A stretch of 10,488 nt of DNA. It comes from Spirochaetota bacterium. Lineage in GTDB: Bacteria; Spirochaetota; Leptospiria; Turneriellales; Turneriellaceae. The stretch spans positions 1 to 10,488 of the forward strand of contig CAUJII010000130.1 of NCBI GenBank assembly GCA_963205035.1. The letters run 5' to 3'. A program made the translations under genes and the position numbers. The notes under the pieces were generated by a model. It made no database searches. It worked only from the letters and a program-made list of their open reading frames with translations, and was not told the origin of the DNA. This document shows, piece after piece, positions 1-7,408 of the stretch (positions are counted from its first letter, which is position 1; each line of letters begins with the position of its first letter).

Positions 1-579
1 GAGAATCGTAATCGCAAGAAGCGCAAAGACAGCAAAGTAGACCGCGTGCTGGCGGCCATACGTCACAATCACCGCCGCCGCTAAAATCGGCCCGATCGCA
101 GAACCCGCATTGCCACCGACTTGAAAAATAGACTGCGCAAGACCGCGCCTTCCCCCCGAAGCCATGAACGCAATTTTCGACGACTCGGGATGAAAGATCG
201 ACGAACCTGTACCGATAAGCGCAACCGAGAGTAAAATCCCCACGAAGGTCGTCGCATACGAAACGGCGATAAGTCCCAAAAGAGTGAAACACATGCCGAG
301 CGCCAACGAATACGGTTGCGGTCTTTTGTCGGTGAACGCACCGACGAACGGCTGCAAGATGCTCGCAGTCATCTGGAACGTCAGTTGGATGAGCCCCACC
401 TGAGCAAAAGAAAGCGCGAACGAATCTTTCAATAGCGGATAAATCGACGGTATGAGCGACTGGATGCTGTCGTTCAAGAAATGCGAGAAGCTAATACCGA
501 TAAGGACGCTGAAGACTGTCGTGTTGTGCGTGTTTTTCGGAAAGGGGTTTTCGGGCTCAAGAGCCGCAGTAGTGTTCAT
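1..579 (-). CDS. fsr: Fsr-family MFS drug exporter, N-terminal 193 residues (partial)
   Basis: The reading frame starts at ATG 579-577 and stays open to the left edge, so the C-terminal half lies outside. The translation begins MNTTAALEPENPFPK and resembles the fosmidomycin-resistance protein Fsr of the major facilitator superfamily, an inner-membrane proton-driven exporter. Recognisable segments are SFSHFLNDSIQSLIPSIYPLL (about 30-50, a D/N-rich first helix), QLTFQMTASILQPFVGAFTDKRP (65-87, containing the MFS loop 2-3 motif), GTGSSIFHPESSK (123-135) and GGRRGLAQSIFQVGGNAGSAIGP (142-164). All match the family by recall. About six membrane segments are visible. The gene lies 123 bp after der on the same strand and may have its own promoter. 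No strong Shine-Dalgarno sequence precedes the ATG. The substrate cannot be told from sequence. Confidence 0.9.
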   Translation of the reverse strand, partial: MNTTAALEPENPFPKNTHNTTVFSVLIGISFSHFLNDSIQSLIPSIYPLLKDSFALSFAQVGLIQLTFQMTASILQPFVGAFTDKRPQPYSLALGMCFTLLGLIAVSYATTFVGILLSVALIGTGSSIFHPESSKIAFMASGGRRGLAQSIFQVGGNAGSAIGPILAAAVIVTYGRQHAVYFAVFALLAITIL

Positions 580-580
580 A

Positions 581-616
581 AAAACTAAAGATAGAGAAAA
601 TGATTCGATTTGTCTT
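581..616 (-). promoter_or_regulatory. Candidate promoter for fsr, giving a near-leaderless transcript
   Basis: Read on the minus strand, AAGACA (616-611) is followed by a 17-bp spacer and TATCTT (593-588). Each hexamer matches four of six sigma-70 consensus bases. The predicted start site, near 581, lies only a few bases before the fsr ATG at 579. This fits the missing Shine-Dalgarno sequence. The match is weak and could be chance in an AT-rich stretch. Confidence 0.25.
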
Positions 617-662
617 TATTTTTTTACCTGTCGCGGGCTGAGGTGCGGCATGAAGACCGGTC

Positions 663-690
663 TCTCTCTGCGACGGTGTGCACAGAGAGA
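663..690. repeat. Hairpin between der and fsr
   Basis: TCTCTCTG (663-670) and CAGAGAGA (683-690) form a perfect 8-bp stem with a 12-base loop. It lies 13 bp after the der stop. It is not followed by a T-run on the minus strand, so it is not a standard intrinsic terminator. It could be a transcript 3' end stabiliser. The palindrome GACCGGTC (655-662) is adjacent. Confidence 0.35.
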
Positions 691-702
691 TTTGTTCGAT
701 GG

Positions 703-2040
703 TTATCTCTTCTTCCCCTTCTTTCTCTCCTCAGCTCTCACTTGCAACAACAAGGGAATTTCGACCTTGCCAAGCTTTGTGCGTAACGTACTCGCCAAGT
801 GTCGCCTCACCGGCATCGACACGGGTTTGTTCGCAAAAATAATAAAACGATTAAAGGGTGTTCCTTGCGTGATATATTTAAGCTTGATGTTTTGATTGGC
901 AAGCAAGTGGCTCTTCGCTAAATCCTTAAGCACTTGATTAAGTTTTGGCGTGCTAATTTTCTCCATCGCCTGCGCTTTGAGTTGAAACGCCTTTTGCAAT
1001 GCCTTCGTGCAATTCTCTCCCGTCTCGGCACTCACAAAAAACCAAGGGAATTTCCAAAACGCACGCTGCGCTTTTTCAAGGTCTGCCGCAATCTCGGTTT
1101 TCGTTTCAGCGTCGCCTCGAAACACGTCGAGCTTATTGATGAGCGCTACCAGAGGCTTACCCGCGTCGGCAATAAGCGCAAAGAGAGTCTTGTTCTGCTT
1201 GTCGAGATTTTCGGTATAATCCATCACCAAGAAACACACGTCGCATTTCTCAAGGGCTTCTTTAGCGCGCTTGACGCTAATCGATTCCACGTCTTCGACG
1301 ACGTTGCGTTGCCTGCGTAACCCGGCGGTGTCGATAATCTCTAAACGATCGCCCTCGAATGTAAAAAATTCGTTGATGCTATCGCGTGTGGTGCCTGCGA
1401 TAGGCGAAACCAACGCACGCTCTTTTCCTGTCAGGGTGTTAAAGAGGGTGCTCTTGCCCGCATTCGGTTTGCCTAATATCGCGAGCTTCAATGAGACAGT
1501 CTCTTTTTCTTCTTGCAAGGCATTCGTTTTGCGGGATTCACCGCTTTGAAATTGCTCTTGAATGCTTTCGCGCAGATAGCCCACGTTACGGTGATTTAGC
1601 GCAGAGACGAAAAAAGTTTTCGCAAAACCTTTTTCGTAAAGCCCGCTCGCTTCGGCTTCGAGCAGCGGATCGTCTACAAAGTTGACAATGAGCCAAACCG
1701 GTTTCTTATTTTTACGCAACCTCCGCGTCAGGTCTTCTTCATAAGAGGTCATTCCCCCGCGCGAGACGACGAACAGAAGCAAGTGAAACTTCTCGAGTTC
1801 TTTTTCAGCCGCTTGGATTGCAGCCAACGTCAGTTTCTCCGAGCGCACCGCCTTCTCTCGCTCAAACCCCGGAAAGTCTGTCAGAGTCCACGTCCCCTCG
1901 CCCCACGGAACACGTTCGGTGATGAGATCTCGTGTGACGCCGGGCTCGTTATAGACGATACTCTTTCGCGCTCCGATGAGGCTATTAAAAAGCGAACTCT
2001 TGCCAACGTTTTGTCGACCGATGATTGCAATGGCAGGCAT
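703..2040 (-). CDS. der: Ribosome-assembly GTPase Der (EngA), double G domain
   Basis: This is a 445-residue protein, within the usual 430-490 range, with two tandem GTPase domains and a C-terminal KH-like domain. Der binds the 50S subunit and is essential for its maturation. G domain 1 has GRQNVGKS (8-15), GVTRD (34-38), DFPG (55-58) and NFVD (120-123). G domain 2 has GKPNAGKS (190-197), GTTRD (216-220), DTAG (237-240), NKLD (302-305) and SAETG (337-341). The KH-like region spans about 345-436 and ends in a basic tail, ERKKGKKR. The start MPAIAIIG places the P-loop where the family has it, and GGAG lies four bases upstream. G domain 1 is unusual: NKxD has become NFVD and DTxG is DFPG, which may weaken guanine recognition. 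The gene follows the M50 protease gene by 26 bp, so co-transcription is likely. Confidence 0.96.
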   Translation of the reverse strand: MPAIAIIGRQNVGKSSLFNSLIGARKSIVYNEPGVTRDLITERVPWGEGTWTLTDFPGFEREKAVRSEKLTLAAIQAAEKELEKFHLLLFVVSRGGMTSYEEDLTRRLRKNKKPVWLIVNFVDDPLLEAEASGLYEKGFAKTFFVSALNHRNVGYLRESIQEQFQSGESRKTNALQEEKETVSLKLAILGKPNAGKSTLFNTLTGKERALVSPIAGTTRDSINEFFTFEGDRLEIIDTAGLRRQRNVVEDVESISVKRAKEALEKCDVCFLVMDYTENLDKQNKTLFALIADAGKPLVALINKLDVFRGDAETKTEIAADLEKAQRAFWKFPWFFVSAETGENCTKALQKAFQLKAQAMEKISTPKLNQVLKDLAKSHLLANQNIKLKYITQGTPFNRFIIFANKPVSMPVRRHLASTLRTKLGKVEIPLLLQVRAEERKKGKKR

Positions 2041-2066
2041 TTTTCTCCGTAATAGTTAGTCCAATT

Positions 2067-3146
2067 TTAGCGCGCAACGTTTTGAATCGAAAGAAACTCG
2101 CGGATGTTTTCTATATCTAATACGCCCAGAAGCGATTTTCCATACCCTACGGGTAAAATCGGTAGTCCCTTTGCTCGCATAATTTGCAGCGCATCGAGCA
2201 CGGGCATTTGAGGAGGGAGGATTTCCACTCCCCGACGCATTATTTTTTCGATGAGGACATTCTGACCAAAAGTCTTGAGCCCCAGAAGCATTTCGTCTCG
2301 CGTGAGAACTCCCACAATCGCGCCTTGGTCTTCGACTAAGAAGTCACGCTCGTGACTATCTAAGAGCGCGCGGAGCGCCGTGCTCAGCGTATCGCTCGCG
2401 ACAAGCAGAGTGAATTTTGTCATCACTAAATTTGCGACTGTGAAACGCTTCAAATCTTTTTCGATATACTCTTGACTCGCTTCAGCGCCGGCGCTCAAGT
2501 AAATAAAAATACCGATGAAGACGAGCCAGATGTTATAGAAAAGTCCCAAGAGTACGAAACCTATCGCCAAGAATTGTCCAACGTTCGCGGCGATTTGCGT
2601 GGCACGCGTGCGTTCGAGGCGCATCGACAAGAGTGCGCGGAAGATGCGCCCGCCGTCCATCGGAAAAGCCGGTATTAAATTAAAAACCGCCATGAGGATG
2701 TTCACTAAGAATAATGTTGGCAGCATTTGCTCGGCTGTGACGAAAGACTGGGCCGCGCCAATTTTATAAAGAGTCGGTGAAAAATACATGTATGCAAAAA
2801 GAATGGCAGCGATCGCAACGTTGACTAAAGGCCCAGCGATTGCGACTAAGAGTTCTTCTTTGGGCGACTCGGGCATTTTATCCATGCGCGCCATGCCGCC
2901 GATGGGGAAGAGCGTGATATCGCGCGTTTTGACACCGAAGCGGCGTGCGGTCAACGCATGACCAAACTCATGCAGCACAACACATAGAAAAAGCGCCACG
3001 ATATACCCCAGAGAGAGCAATATCTGGTTCCAGTCGCCCGATTTTTGATATGCGCTAAATCCGATCCACAAGAGCAACAGTAAGAACGTCCAGTGGATAT
3101 AGACTTTGATTCCGCGAAACTCCCCCAGTGAAAAAGACCACTTCAA
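2067..3146 (-). CDS. M50 (site-2-protease-like) membrane metallopeptidase with CBS pair
   Basis: This is a 359-residue integral-membrane zinc protease of the SpoIVFB/S2P-like group that carries a C-terminal CBS tandem. HEFGH (59-63) supplies the two zinc histidines and the catalytic glutamate. NLIPAFPMDGGR (156-167) supplies the third ligand, Asp164. Hydrophobic helices lie at about 19-33, 46-60, 100-124, 142-160 and 185-222. Two CBS motifs occupy about 237-358 and may sense adenine nucleotides, by family analogy. I chose the TTG start at 3146-3144 because the translation MKWSFSLGEFRGIKVYIHW matches the family N-terminus and GAGGTGA lies four bases upstream. A longer ATG-initiated frame from 3302 only reads through the upstream gene out of frame. 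The TTG overlaps the TGA stop of the upstream oxidoreductase, implying translational coupling. The substrate is unknown. Confidence 0.92.
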   Translation of the reverse strand: MKWSFSLGEFRGIKVYIHWTFLLLLLWIGFSAYQKSGDWNQILLSLGYIVALFLCVVLHEFGHALTARRFGVKTRDITLFPIGGMARMDKMPESPKEELLVAIAGPLVNVAIAAILFAYMYFSPTLYKIGAAQSFVTAEQMLPTLFLVNILMAVFNLIPAFPMDGGRIFRALLSMRLERTRATQIAANVGQFLAIGFVLLGLFYNIWLVFIGIFIYLSAGAEASQEYIEKDLKRFTVANLVMTKFTLLVASDTLSTALRALLDSHERDFLVEDQGAIVGVLTRDEMLLGLKTFGQNVLIEKIMRRGVEILPPQMPVLDALQIMRAKGLPILPVGYGKSLLGVLDIENIREFLSIQNVAR

Positions 3147-4726
3147 GGCTTCACCTCGAGGCGCATAAGATCGAGAAGCTTGAAACCGTGCGGCAGCTGC
3201 GAGAGTGTCGCAACGCCGCCAAGCATCGCACCCGCAATGCCGGGCGACGAAACGTCGGCGCCTGTGAGATAAAAATTTTCTATGGGACTTACGGGGTTGC
3301 ACCAGGGCGCTTCAGACGCGACAAACCTTTCAGGAACGCAAGCAACGCCATAGATGCTACCCAGCGGATGGTCTGTGAAGTGCTCTGCGGTTATCGGCGT
3401 GGAAAGCTCTTCATATTCGACGAAGTCTGCAAAGCCGGGATAACGCGCATCGACAAATTGAATGAGAAGTTTCGAGATGCGCGCCTTGATTTCTTTGTAA
3501 TCGTCCGCGCGTTTTTTCCAAGGCTGTGTTTTCCACGGTTCGAAGAAACGGTAATCGGTGAACGTAATAATCTCTGCGGTATGCGCTTTCGCGTCTGAAT
3601 TTTTAAGCGAAGGGAACGAAAGGTACGCTCCCGAAGGTTCGCCGCGTTCAAACCATGCAGTCCGACTTTCAAACATCTGGTCGTGGTCATAGCTCGAATA
3701 AATCCAATGATTTTCGCCGGCAAAACCTAATTTGCGCGGGTCGTCTTTGAGCCCCAAATAGAGAGTAACTGCACTCACGACAGGGTGCTTCGCGTAAAAC
3801 GTATTGAGTTTTTGGCGAAAGGAAATCTCTTCGTGTTCAAGAAGCTTATTGTAGGTATTGAAAGCGCCGGCGTCTGAAATTATTTTGTCGGCAAAAAATT
3901 CTTTGATGGGTTGTTCTTTCTCGCGCAGCGCTTTCACTCGCACTCCCACCGCCTTTGAATCTTTCACGATGACTTCTGTAACCTCGTGCGAAGTCAAAAC
4001 CTCGCCGCCTTGCGCCTCGATAGCGCCTTCAATCGATTCAAAAATTGTATGCGAGCCGCCCTTGGGGTAGAAGCCTCCCGCAAAATAATGCTGCACAACC
4101 GCCGCATGAATGATAAACGAAGCCTTTGCAGGCGAGAGGCCATAGTTACCCCACTGCGAGACAAGAACCGCCTTCAATCTGTCGTCGGTAAAGCGCATGT
4201 CGAGATATGCCTTCGTCGACTCACGCGGGTTAAACCCTTCTTTGTCGATAAACGCTCCTTCAAAAGTATCGGTGAACGCGGCGCGGCCTCGCAGCGAGAT
4301 ATGGCGACCAAACCAGGTGTTTGTCTTTTTGATATCTTCAAAATAGAGTCGTATGTTTTTCTCTTCCGCCGGAAAATGCGCGACCAAATCTTTTTCAAAT
4401 TGTGTCACATCGTCGGAGACAGAAAGCGTAAAATCGGGATACACAAATTTTTCAAACGGCGATGGCATTTTCTCCCATTGAAGCGTACCGCCCGACAGAA
4501 GGTCGAAGAGCTTCCGTAAAATTGACCCTTCTTGCAGATCGCCGATGTAGTGGATTCCGACATCCCAAAAAAATTTGTTTTTGCGTTTGAACGTATGCGT
4601 GTAGCCGCCCGCCGTAAAATGGCGTTCCAGAATTAGAATTTTCTCTTTGCGAAAGCGCGCTAAGAGAGCAGCACAAAGAATCGTGCCTATTCCCGAACCG
4701 ATGAAAATTGTATCGTATTTCTGCAT
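3143..4726 (-). CDS. RetSat/CrtISO-like FAD-dependent oxidoreductase
   Basis: This 527-residue protein belongs to the phytoene-desaturase-related flavoprotein superfamily. It most resembles all-trans-retinol saturase and carotenoid isomerase-like members. The N-terminal Rossmann segment is DTIFIGSGIGTILCAALLA (5-23), followed by the ribose-binding acid in LILERH (31-36), AGGYTHTF (39-46) and WDVGIHYIGD (54-63). The last two are typical of the RetSat branch. The FAD-closing motif near the C-terminus is LTGADVSSPGIAGAMLGG (487-504). The third Rossmann position, usually glycine, is Thr15. Members act on conjugated polyene or isoprenoid lipids, but the substrate here cannot be assigned and no carotenoid genes are visible nearby. 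The stop overlaps the TTG start of the M50 protease. No clear Shine-Dalgarno or promoter was found upstream. Confidence 0.88.
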   Translation of the reverse strand: MQKYDTIFIGSGIGTILCAALLARFRKEKILILERHFTAGGYTHTFKRKNKFFWDVGIHYIGDLQEGSILRKLFDLLSGGTLQWEKMPSPFEKFVYPDFTLSVSDDVTQFEKDLVAHFPAEEKNIRLYFEDIKKTNTWFGRHISLRGRAAFTDTFEGAFIDKEGFNPRESTKAYLDMRFTDDRLKAVLVSQWGNYGLSPAKASFIIHAAVVQHYFAGGFYPKGGSHTIFESIEGAIEAQGGEVLTSHEVTEVIVKDSKAVGVRVKALREKEQPIKEFFADKIISDAGAFNTYNKLLEHEEISFRQKLNTFYAKHPVVSAVTLYLGLKDDPRKLGFAGENHWIYSSYDHDQMFESRTAWFERGEPSGAYLSFPSLKNSDAKAHTAEIITFTDYRFFEPWKTQPWKKRADDYKEIKARISKLLIQFVDARYPGFADFVEYEELSTPITAEHFTDHPLGSIYGVACVPERFVASEAPWCNPVSPIENFYLTGADVSSPGIAGAMLGGVATLSQLPHGFKLLDLMRLEVKP

Positions 4727-4823
4727 AGTGTGAGTCTCAGAAGAGCACTCGCGATAACCTACGGCGGTAGTCAGCGCGTAAACTAAATCAAAATGGGGAG
4801 TCTGAGCCTATGGCGCACCCACT

Positions 4824-6533
4824 CTATTTCTTACGCATCATCTTCTCCAGATTGTACTGACGCTGGGGACGAATCGATGGCGCATTCTGCTGCGGAGAAT
4901 ATTGCGACTGAATCTCAGACCCCACAGACACCTCGTTATCCTGCGCCACTGTTTTCCAAATCTCTTTGGGGAATGTCAGCGAGTAACTAAAGTCGAACTT
5001 TGTTTTTTCGCCCGATTTAAGCTGCAACTTCCATGTCAGCATGCCGTTCGCGTCTTTGGTTGTTTCTGAAAGACTTGCCCCAATATACTTTGTCGCAATG
5101 TTTGGGTCTGCGGGTATCGGGAACTGATCGTAAACGAAAACTTCTTTTGTGCGCTTTGTGAAGTTTGCGACTTCAATTTGCCACTGATTAACGACTTCAA
5201 CTTTGCCGCCGAAAAAACCGCTCTTTTCGACATCGCCACGCAGCAGCGTACGCTTGAGCTGCATGCGCTGGTCTGCACCCAAGAAGACGTCAAATTCTTC
5301 GCCAACTGCCGCAGGCGTCTTGAGCGTCACAGCTCCCACAAAACTGCCGTCGAGAAAAGCGCTCATCGTGCCTTGAACGGGTGCTGCGCTTGTGTTCTTG
5401 ATCCGTGCTTTGAGATAGACAAACGAAGAAAGCGAAGGGACTGCAACGTGCGAAAGAGTCGCTTTTAGATTCGCCGTCCCCAACATGACGCGATGGTTGG
5501 AGTTATCGCTCAAAATCGTCTCGCGGCCCGGAAGCGTAATTGAAACTGTTGTCGAATCGGAACCGCTTTCGACTTCACTCGGAGTCGATACGTCTGTCGC
5601 CATTTCTTCGCGCGCTTCTGCACTCCCCTTATTCATGCTATCTGACTTAGCTTGCGGGGTGTCAAAAAGCGAGCTTGCGTCGACGCGCCAAGGCCGCAAG
5701 ATGCCCGGGGATATACTTGTCGATGGTCTGGCAGTCGATAGCGTCACGGCAACTTGCGGCCAGTTCTCACCCGTCGTTTGCTTGATGATTGCATGCGAAA
5801 CAAGTTGAAAGTCGCTCCCCTCTGCGCTGCCACGAAGGTCATAGAGACTCGTCCAGGTCACATTGCCGACCAGATACTCAAGCTCCAGCTTTGCCTTGCC
5901 CTCGCCGGTTCGCGAATAAGAAACTTCGATTTCACTGGTTGCAACTTTGGTGACTTGAGTCTCTGCATTGAATTGAATCGTGAGACGGTAGATTTCTTTT
6001 CGGAGCGCTTCGAGATTCTCATCGCTCTTGCGTATCTTCGCTTGATACGTCGATCGCTTCGTTTCCAGAAAATCGAGGGCCTTTTCCCATGAATCGACAT
6101 GAATTTGGTTGGCGCGTGCTTCGTTGTCGCCTTGATTCGTCGTGAGACGCATCATCGAATCGATAACGCGGACTTGGTCGCGGAAATTAACGAGTGCGTC
6201 GTTCTCTGCACGGACCTTCTTCTCTAATGCAGTAATTTTTTTCTTGAGGGGATGCGACGCCCATTCGTCGCCGTCAACTTTTGGCGCGTAACGAAGAGCA
6301 ACTCCTGTTACATTCACTCCGACGCCGCTTGCACGCACCGAATCGGTAAAAAGCGAGACGGGCATTTTTACAAACCGCACCGTCCCCGTCTTTTCTGTAC
6401 TCTCAAGAGTAAAAGTTCGCTTAACGAGAGCTCGGTCAGTAAAAACGGTCACCGCTTCCACTTTACCGGTAACCTCTTGGATTGCCGCAAGAGGATATGC
6501 TGACAAGAGAGCGAAAAGGAGAATCGTTTTCAT
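4824..6533 (-). CDS. Exported DUF4140/DUF4139 protein (mucoidy-inhibitor-like)
   Basis: This is a 569-residue protein. MKTILLFALLSAYPLAA is a signal peptide with likely cleavage after about residue 17. The DUF4140 N-terminal domain follows, with VEAVTVFTDRALVKRTF (25-41). A coiled coil covers about 95-190. The DUF4139 beta-rich domain includes SYSRTGEGKAKLELEYLV, WTSLYDLRG (227-235) and TTGENWPQVAVTLSTARPS (253-271). Its C-terminal hallmark is the strand pair ending in LQLKSGEKTKFDFSYSLTFPKE. A Ser/Thr/Glu-rich insert at about 287-335 interrupts the domain. The tail (RPQRQYNLEKMMRKK) is basic and probably disordered. Function is poorly known, and the family name comes from a link to mucoidy. 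It likely acts in the envelope or periplasm. An in-frame ATG far upstream (6791) is rejected because it would bury the signal peptide. No Shine-Dalgarno is evident. Confidence 0.88.
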   Translation of the reverse strand: MKTILLFALLSAYPLAAIQEVTGKVEAVTVFTDRALVKRTFTLESTEKTGTVRFVKMPVSLFTDSVRASGVGVNVTGVALRYAPKVDGDEWASHPLKKKITALEKKVRAENDALVNFRDQVRVIDSMMRLTTNQGDNEARANQIHVDSWEKALDFLETKRSTYQAKIRKSDENLEALRKEIYRLTIQFNAETQVTKVATSEIEVSYSRTGEGKAKLELEYLVGNVTWTSLYDLRGSAEGSDFQLVSHAIIKQTTGENWPQVAVTLSTARPSTSISPGILRPWRVDASSLFDTPQAKSDSMNKGSAEAREEMATDVSTPSEVESGSDSTTVSITLPGRETILSDNSNHRVMLGTANLKATLSHVAVPSLSSFVYLKARIKNTSAAPVQGTMSAFLDGSFVGAVTLKTPAAVGEEFDVFLGADQRMQLKRTLLRGDVEKSGFFGGKVEVVNQWQIEVANFTKRTKEVFVYDQFPIPADPNIATKYIGASLSETTKDANGMLTWKLQLKSGEKTKFDFSYSLTFPKEIWKTVAQDNEVSVGSEIQSQYSPQQNAPSIRPQRQYNLEKMMRKK

Positions 6534-6552
6534 AAGAGGGTATTTTCTGGAG

Positions 6553-6558
6553 ATTATA
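6553..6558 (-). promoter_or_regulatory. Candidate -10 box for the DUF4139 gene
   Basis: On the minus strand, 6558-6553 reads TATAAT exactly, 20 bases before the ATG at 6533. No good -35 box lies 16-18 bp upstream. A start site near 6546 would give a leader of roughly a dozen bases, consistent with the missing Shine-Dalgarno. The evidence is the single hexamer. Confidence 0.3.
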
Positions 6559-6630
6559 GTTATGGTCAAATCTTTTTGGTGCGGGCGCGGGTAATAGAAG
6601 TGAAAAAATGCAAGCGGTCGGCCAACAAAT

Positions 6631-6661
6631 AATTGACAAAGAGAATCAATTTTCATAGGCT
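6631..6661 (+). promoter_or_regulatory. Candidate promoter and operator of the PIN toxin-antitoxin locus
   Basis: TTGACA (6633-6638) is a perfect -35 hexamer. At 17-bp spacing, 6656-6661 reads TAGGCT, a poor -10 that keeps the first, second and last consensus bases. The -35 is embedded in an inverted repeat, AATTGA (6631-6636), nine bases, TCAATT (6646-6651), a plausible autorepression operator. The half-site also occurs at 6685-6690, 6729-6734 and within the toxin gene, so it may just reflect AT-rich composition. Confidence 0.35.
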
Positions 6662-6666
6662 CAGTT

Positions 6667-6831
6667 ATGGCGTCAGGCATCAAATCAATTAAGAAAGTGC
6701 AGAAGAAGACGGATTTGCTGTCAGAGTTAATTGAAAAAAGCCAAAAAATCCCTAAATCGGAAATGGCTAAAATGCCAAAAAATGGCTCCACTGCGCACAG
6801 AACGCCACATCTCCTCGATCATTCGAGATGA
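6667..6831 (+). CDS. Small basic ORF, candidate antitoxin of the PIN toxin
   Basis: This 54-residue ORF begins MASGIKSIKKVQKKTD and ends HRTPHLLDHSR. Its TGA stop (6829-6831) overlaps the ATG of the PIN gene (6828-6830) as ATGA, the usual coupling of antitoxin and toxin. A TTGACA promoter element lies just upstream, and a stop in the same frame at 6634-6636 rules out an earlier start. It is lysine-rich: ten Lys and two Arg against five acidic residues. It has one predicted amphipathic helix at about 7-25. I recognise no AbrB, ribbon-helix-helix, Phd or HTH signature. The antitoxin role is inferred from position alone. It could also be a decayed antitoxin or a leader peptide. Confidence 0.55.
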   Translation: MASGIKSIKKVQKKTDLLSELIEKSQKIPKSEMAKMPKNGSTAHRTPHLLDHSR

Positions 6832-7244
6832 AGGCGGTTTTTCTCGATACTTCGTATCTAATCGCCCTAATTGTTGAAAGAGATGAGCATAATGAGCGGG
6901 CTCTTCAATTACGAACCGAAATAGGACAAATTGAACTTCTGACGAGTGAGCTTGTCTTAGTCGAGTTTTTGAATCATTTCTCTGATTATGGTGCTTTTTG
7001 GCGTAAATTTGCCAGCGACACAATAGGATCAATTCAACGCAATAGGCACACGAAGATTATTGCATTTAGCCAAATAAACTTTGAAAAGGCCTTTGGCCTC
7101 TATCGCCGTCGACAAGATAAGGGCTACAGCCTGACAGACTGTTCCTCGATGCTGATCATGAAAGAGAAAAACATACAAACCGTATTGAGCACCGATAACC
7201 ACTTTGTGCAAGAAGGCTTTCATGTACCTATGCTTGAAAATTGA
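6828..7244 (+). CDS. PIN-domain ribonuclease toxin (VapC-like)
   Basis: This 138-residue single-domain protein has the normal PIN toxin length. The acidic metal-binding set is present: Asp7 in FLDTSYLIAL, Glu46 in LVLVEFLN, Asp104 in GYSLTDCSSM and Asp123 in LSTDNHF. PIN toxins of VapBC-type modules are Mg/Mn-dependent RNases that cut tRNA or rRNA when free of antitoxin. The actual target here is unknown. Start ATG 6828 overlaps the upstream ORF stop, and no Shine-Dalgarno is visible, so translation probably depends on the small upstream ORF. The gene is visibly AT-richer than the flanking genes, suggesting acquisition by transfer. A hairpin terminator candidate follows. Confidence 0.88.
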   Translation: MKAVFLDTSYLIALIVERDEHNERALQLRTEIGQIELLTSELVLVEFLNHFSDYGAFWRKFASDTIGSIQRNRHTKIIAFSQINFEKAFGLYRRRQDKGYSLTDCSSMLIMKEKNIQTVLSTDNHFVQEGFHVPMLEN

Positions 7245-7259
7245 GCATGGAAATCTTAC

Positions 7260-7296
7260 GGTTTCGCCGTCCAGGGCGAAACCTCGTGATAATTTT
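7260..7296 (+). terminator. Hairpin terminator candidate after the PIN gene
   Basis: GTTTCGCC (7261-7268) pairs with GGCGAAAC (7275-7282) around a six-base loop. G7260-C7283 extends this to a 9-bp stem. TTTT follows at 7293-7296 after a ten-base gap, so the U-tract is displaced. It begins 16 bp after the PIN stop codon, as expected for the end of this two-gene unit. The same stem is symmetrical and could also act on the other strand. Confidence 0.45.
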
Positions 7297-7408
7297 CCAC
7301 CGAGCTAAATCACGGCAGCCAACAAGACACCATGTTTCGCGTCGTATGGTATGTCAAATTCTCGCTCTGGGCTATCACGGGCCCATAGACCTGGGGACAG
7401 GCCCGTGC

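Noticed and set aside
452..895. Plus-strand open frame of 147 codons over the fsr start and der end
   Set aside because: It overlaps two well-supported minus-strand genes, and its translation shows no domain or plausible composition.
3147..3302. ATG-started N-terminal extension of the M50 protease
   Set aside because: The extra 52 residues are an out-of-frame reading of the upstream oxidoreductase C-terminus. The TTG at 3146 has a strong ribosome-binding site and a family-like N-terminus.
3986..4519. Plus-strand open frame of 177 codons inside the oxidoreductase gene
   Set aside because: It is antisense to a gene with clear FAD motifs; the Arg/Cys-rich product is typical of a shadow frame.
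6534..6791. Upstream ATG of the DUF4139 gene adding 86 residues
   Set aside because: It would place the clear signal peptide internally and runs antisense through the candidate antitoxin and its promoter.
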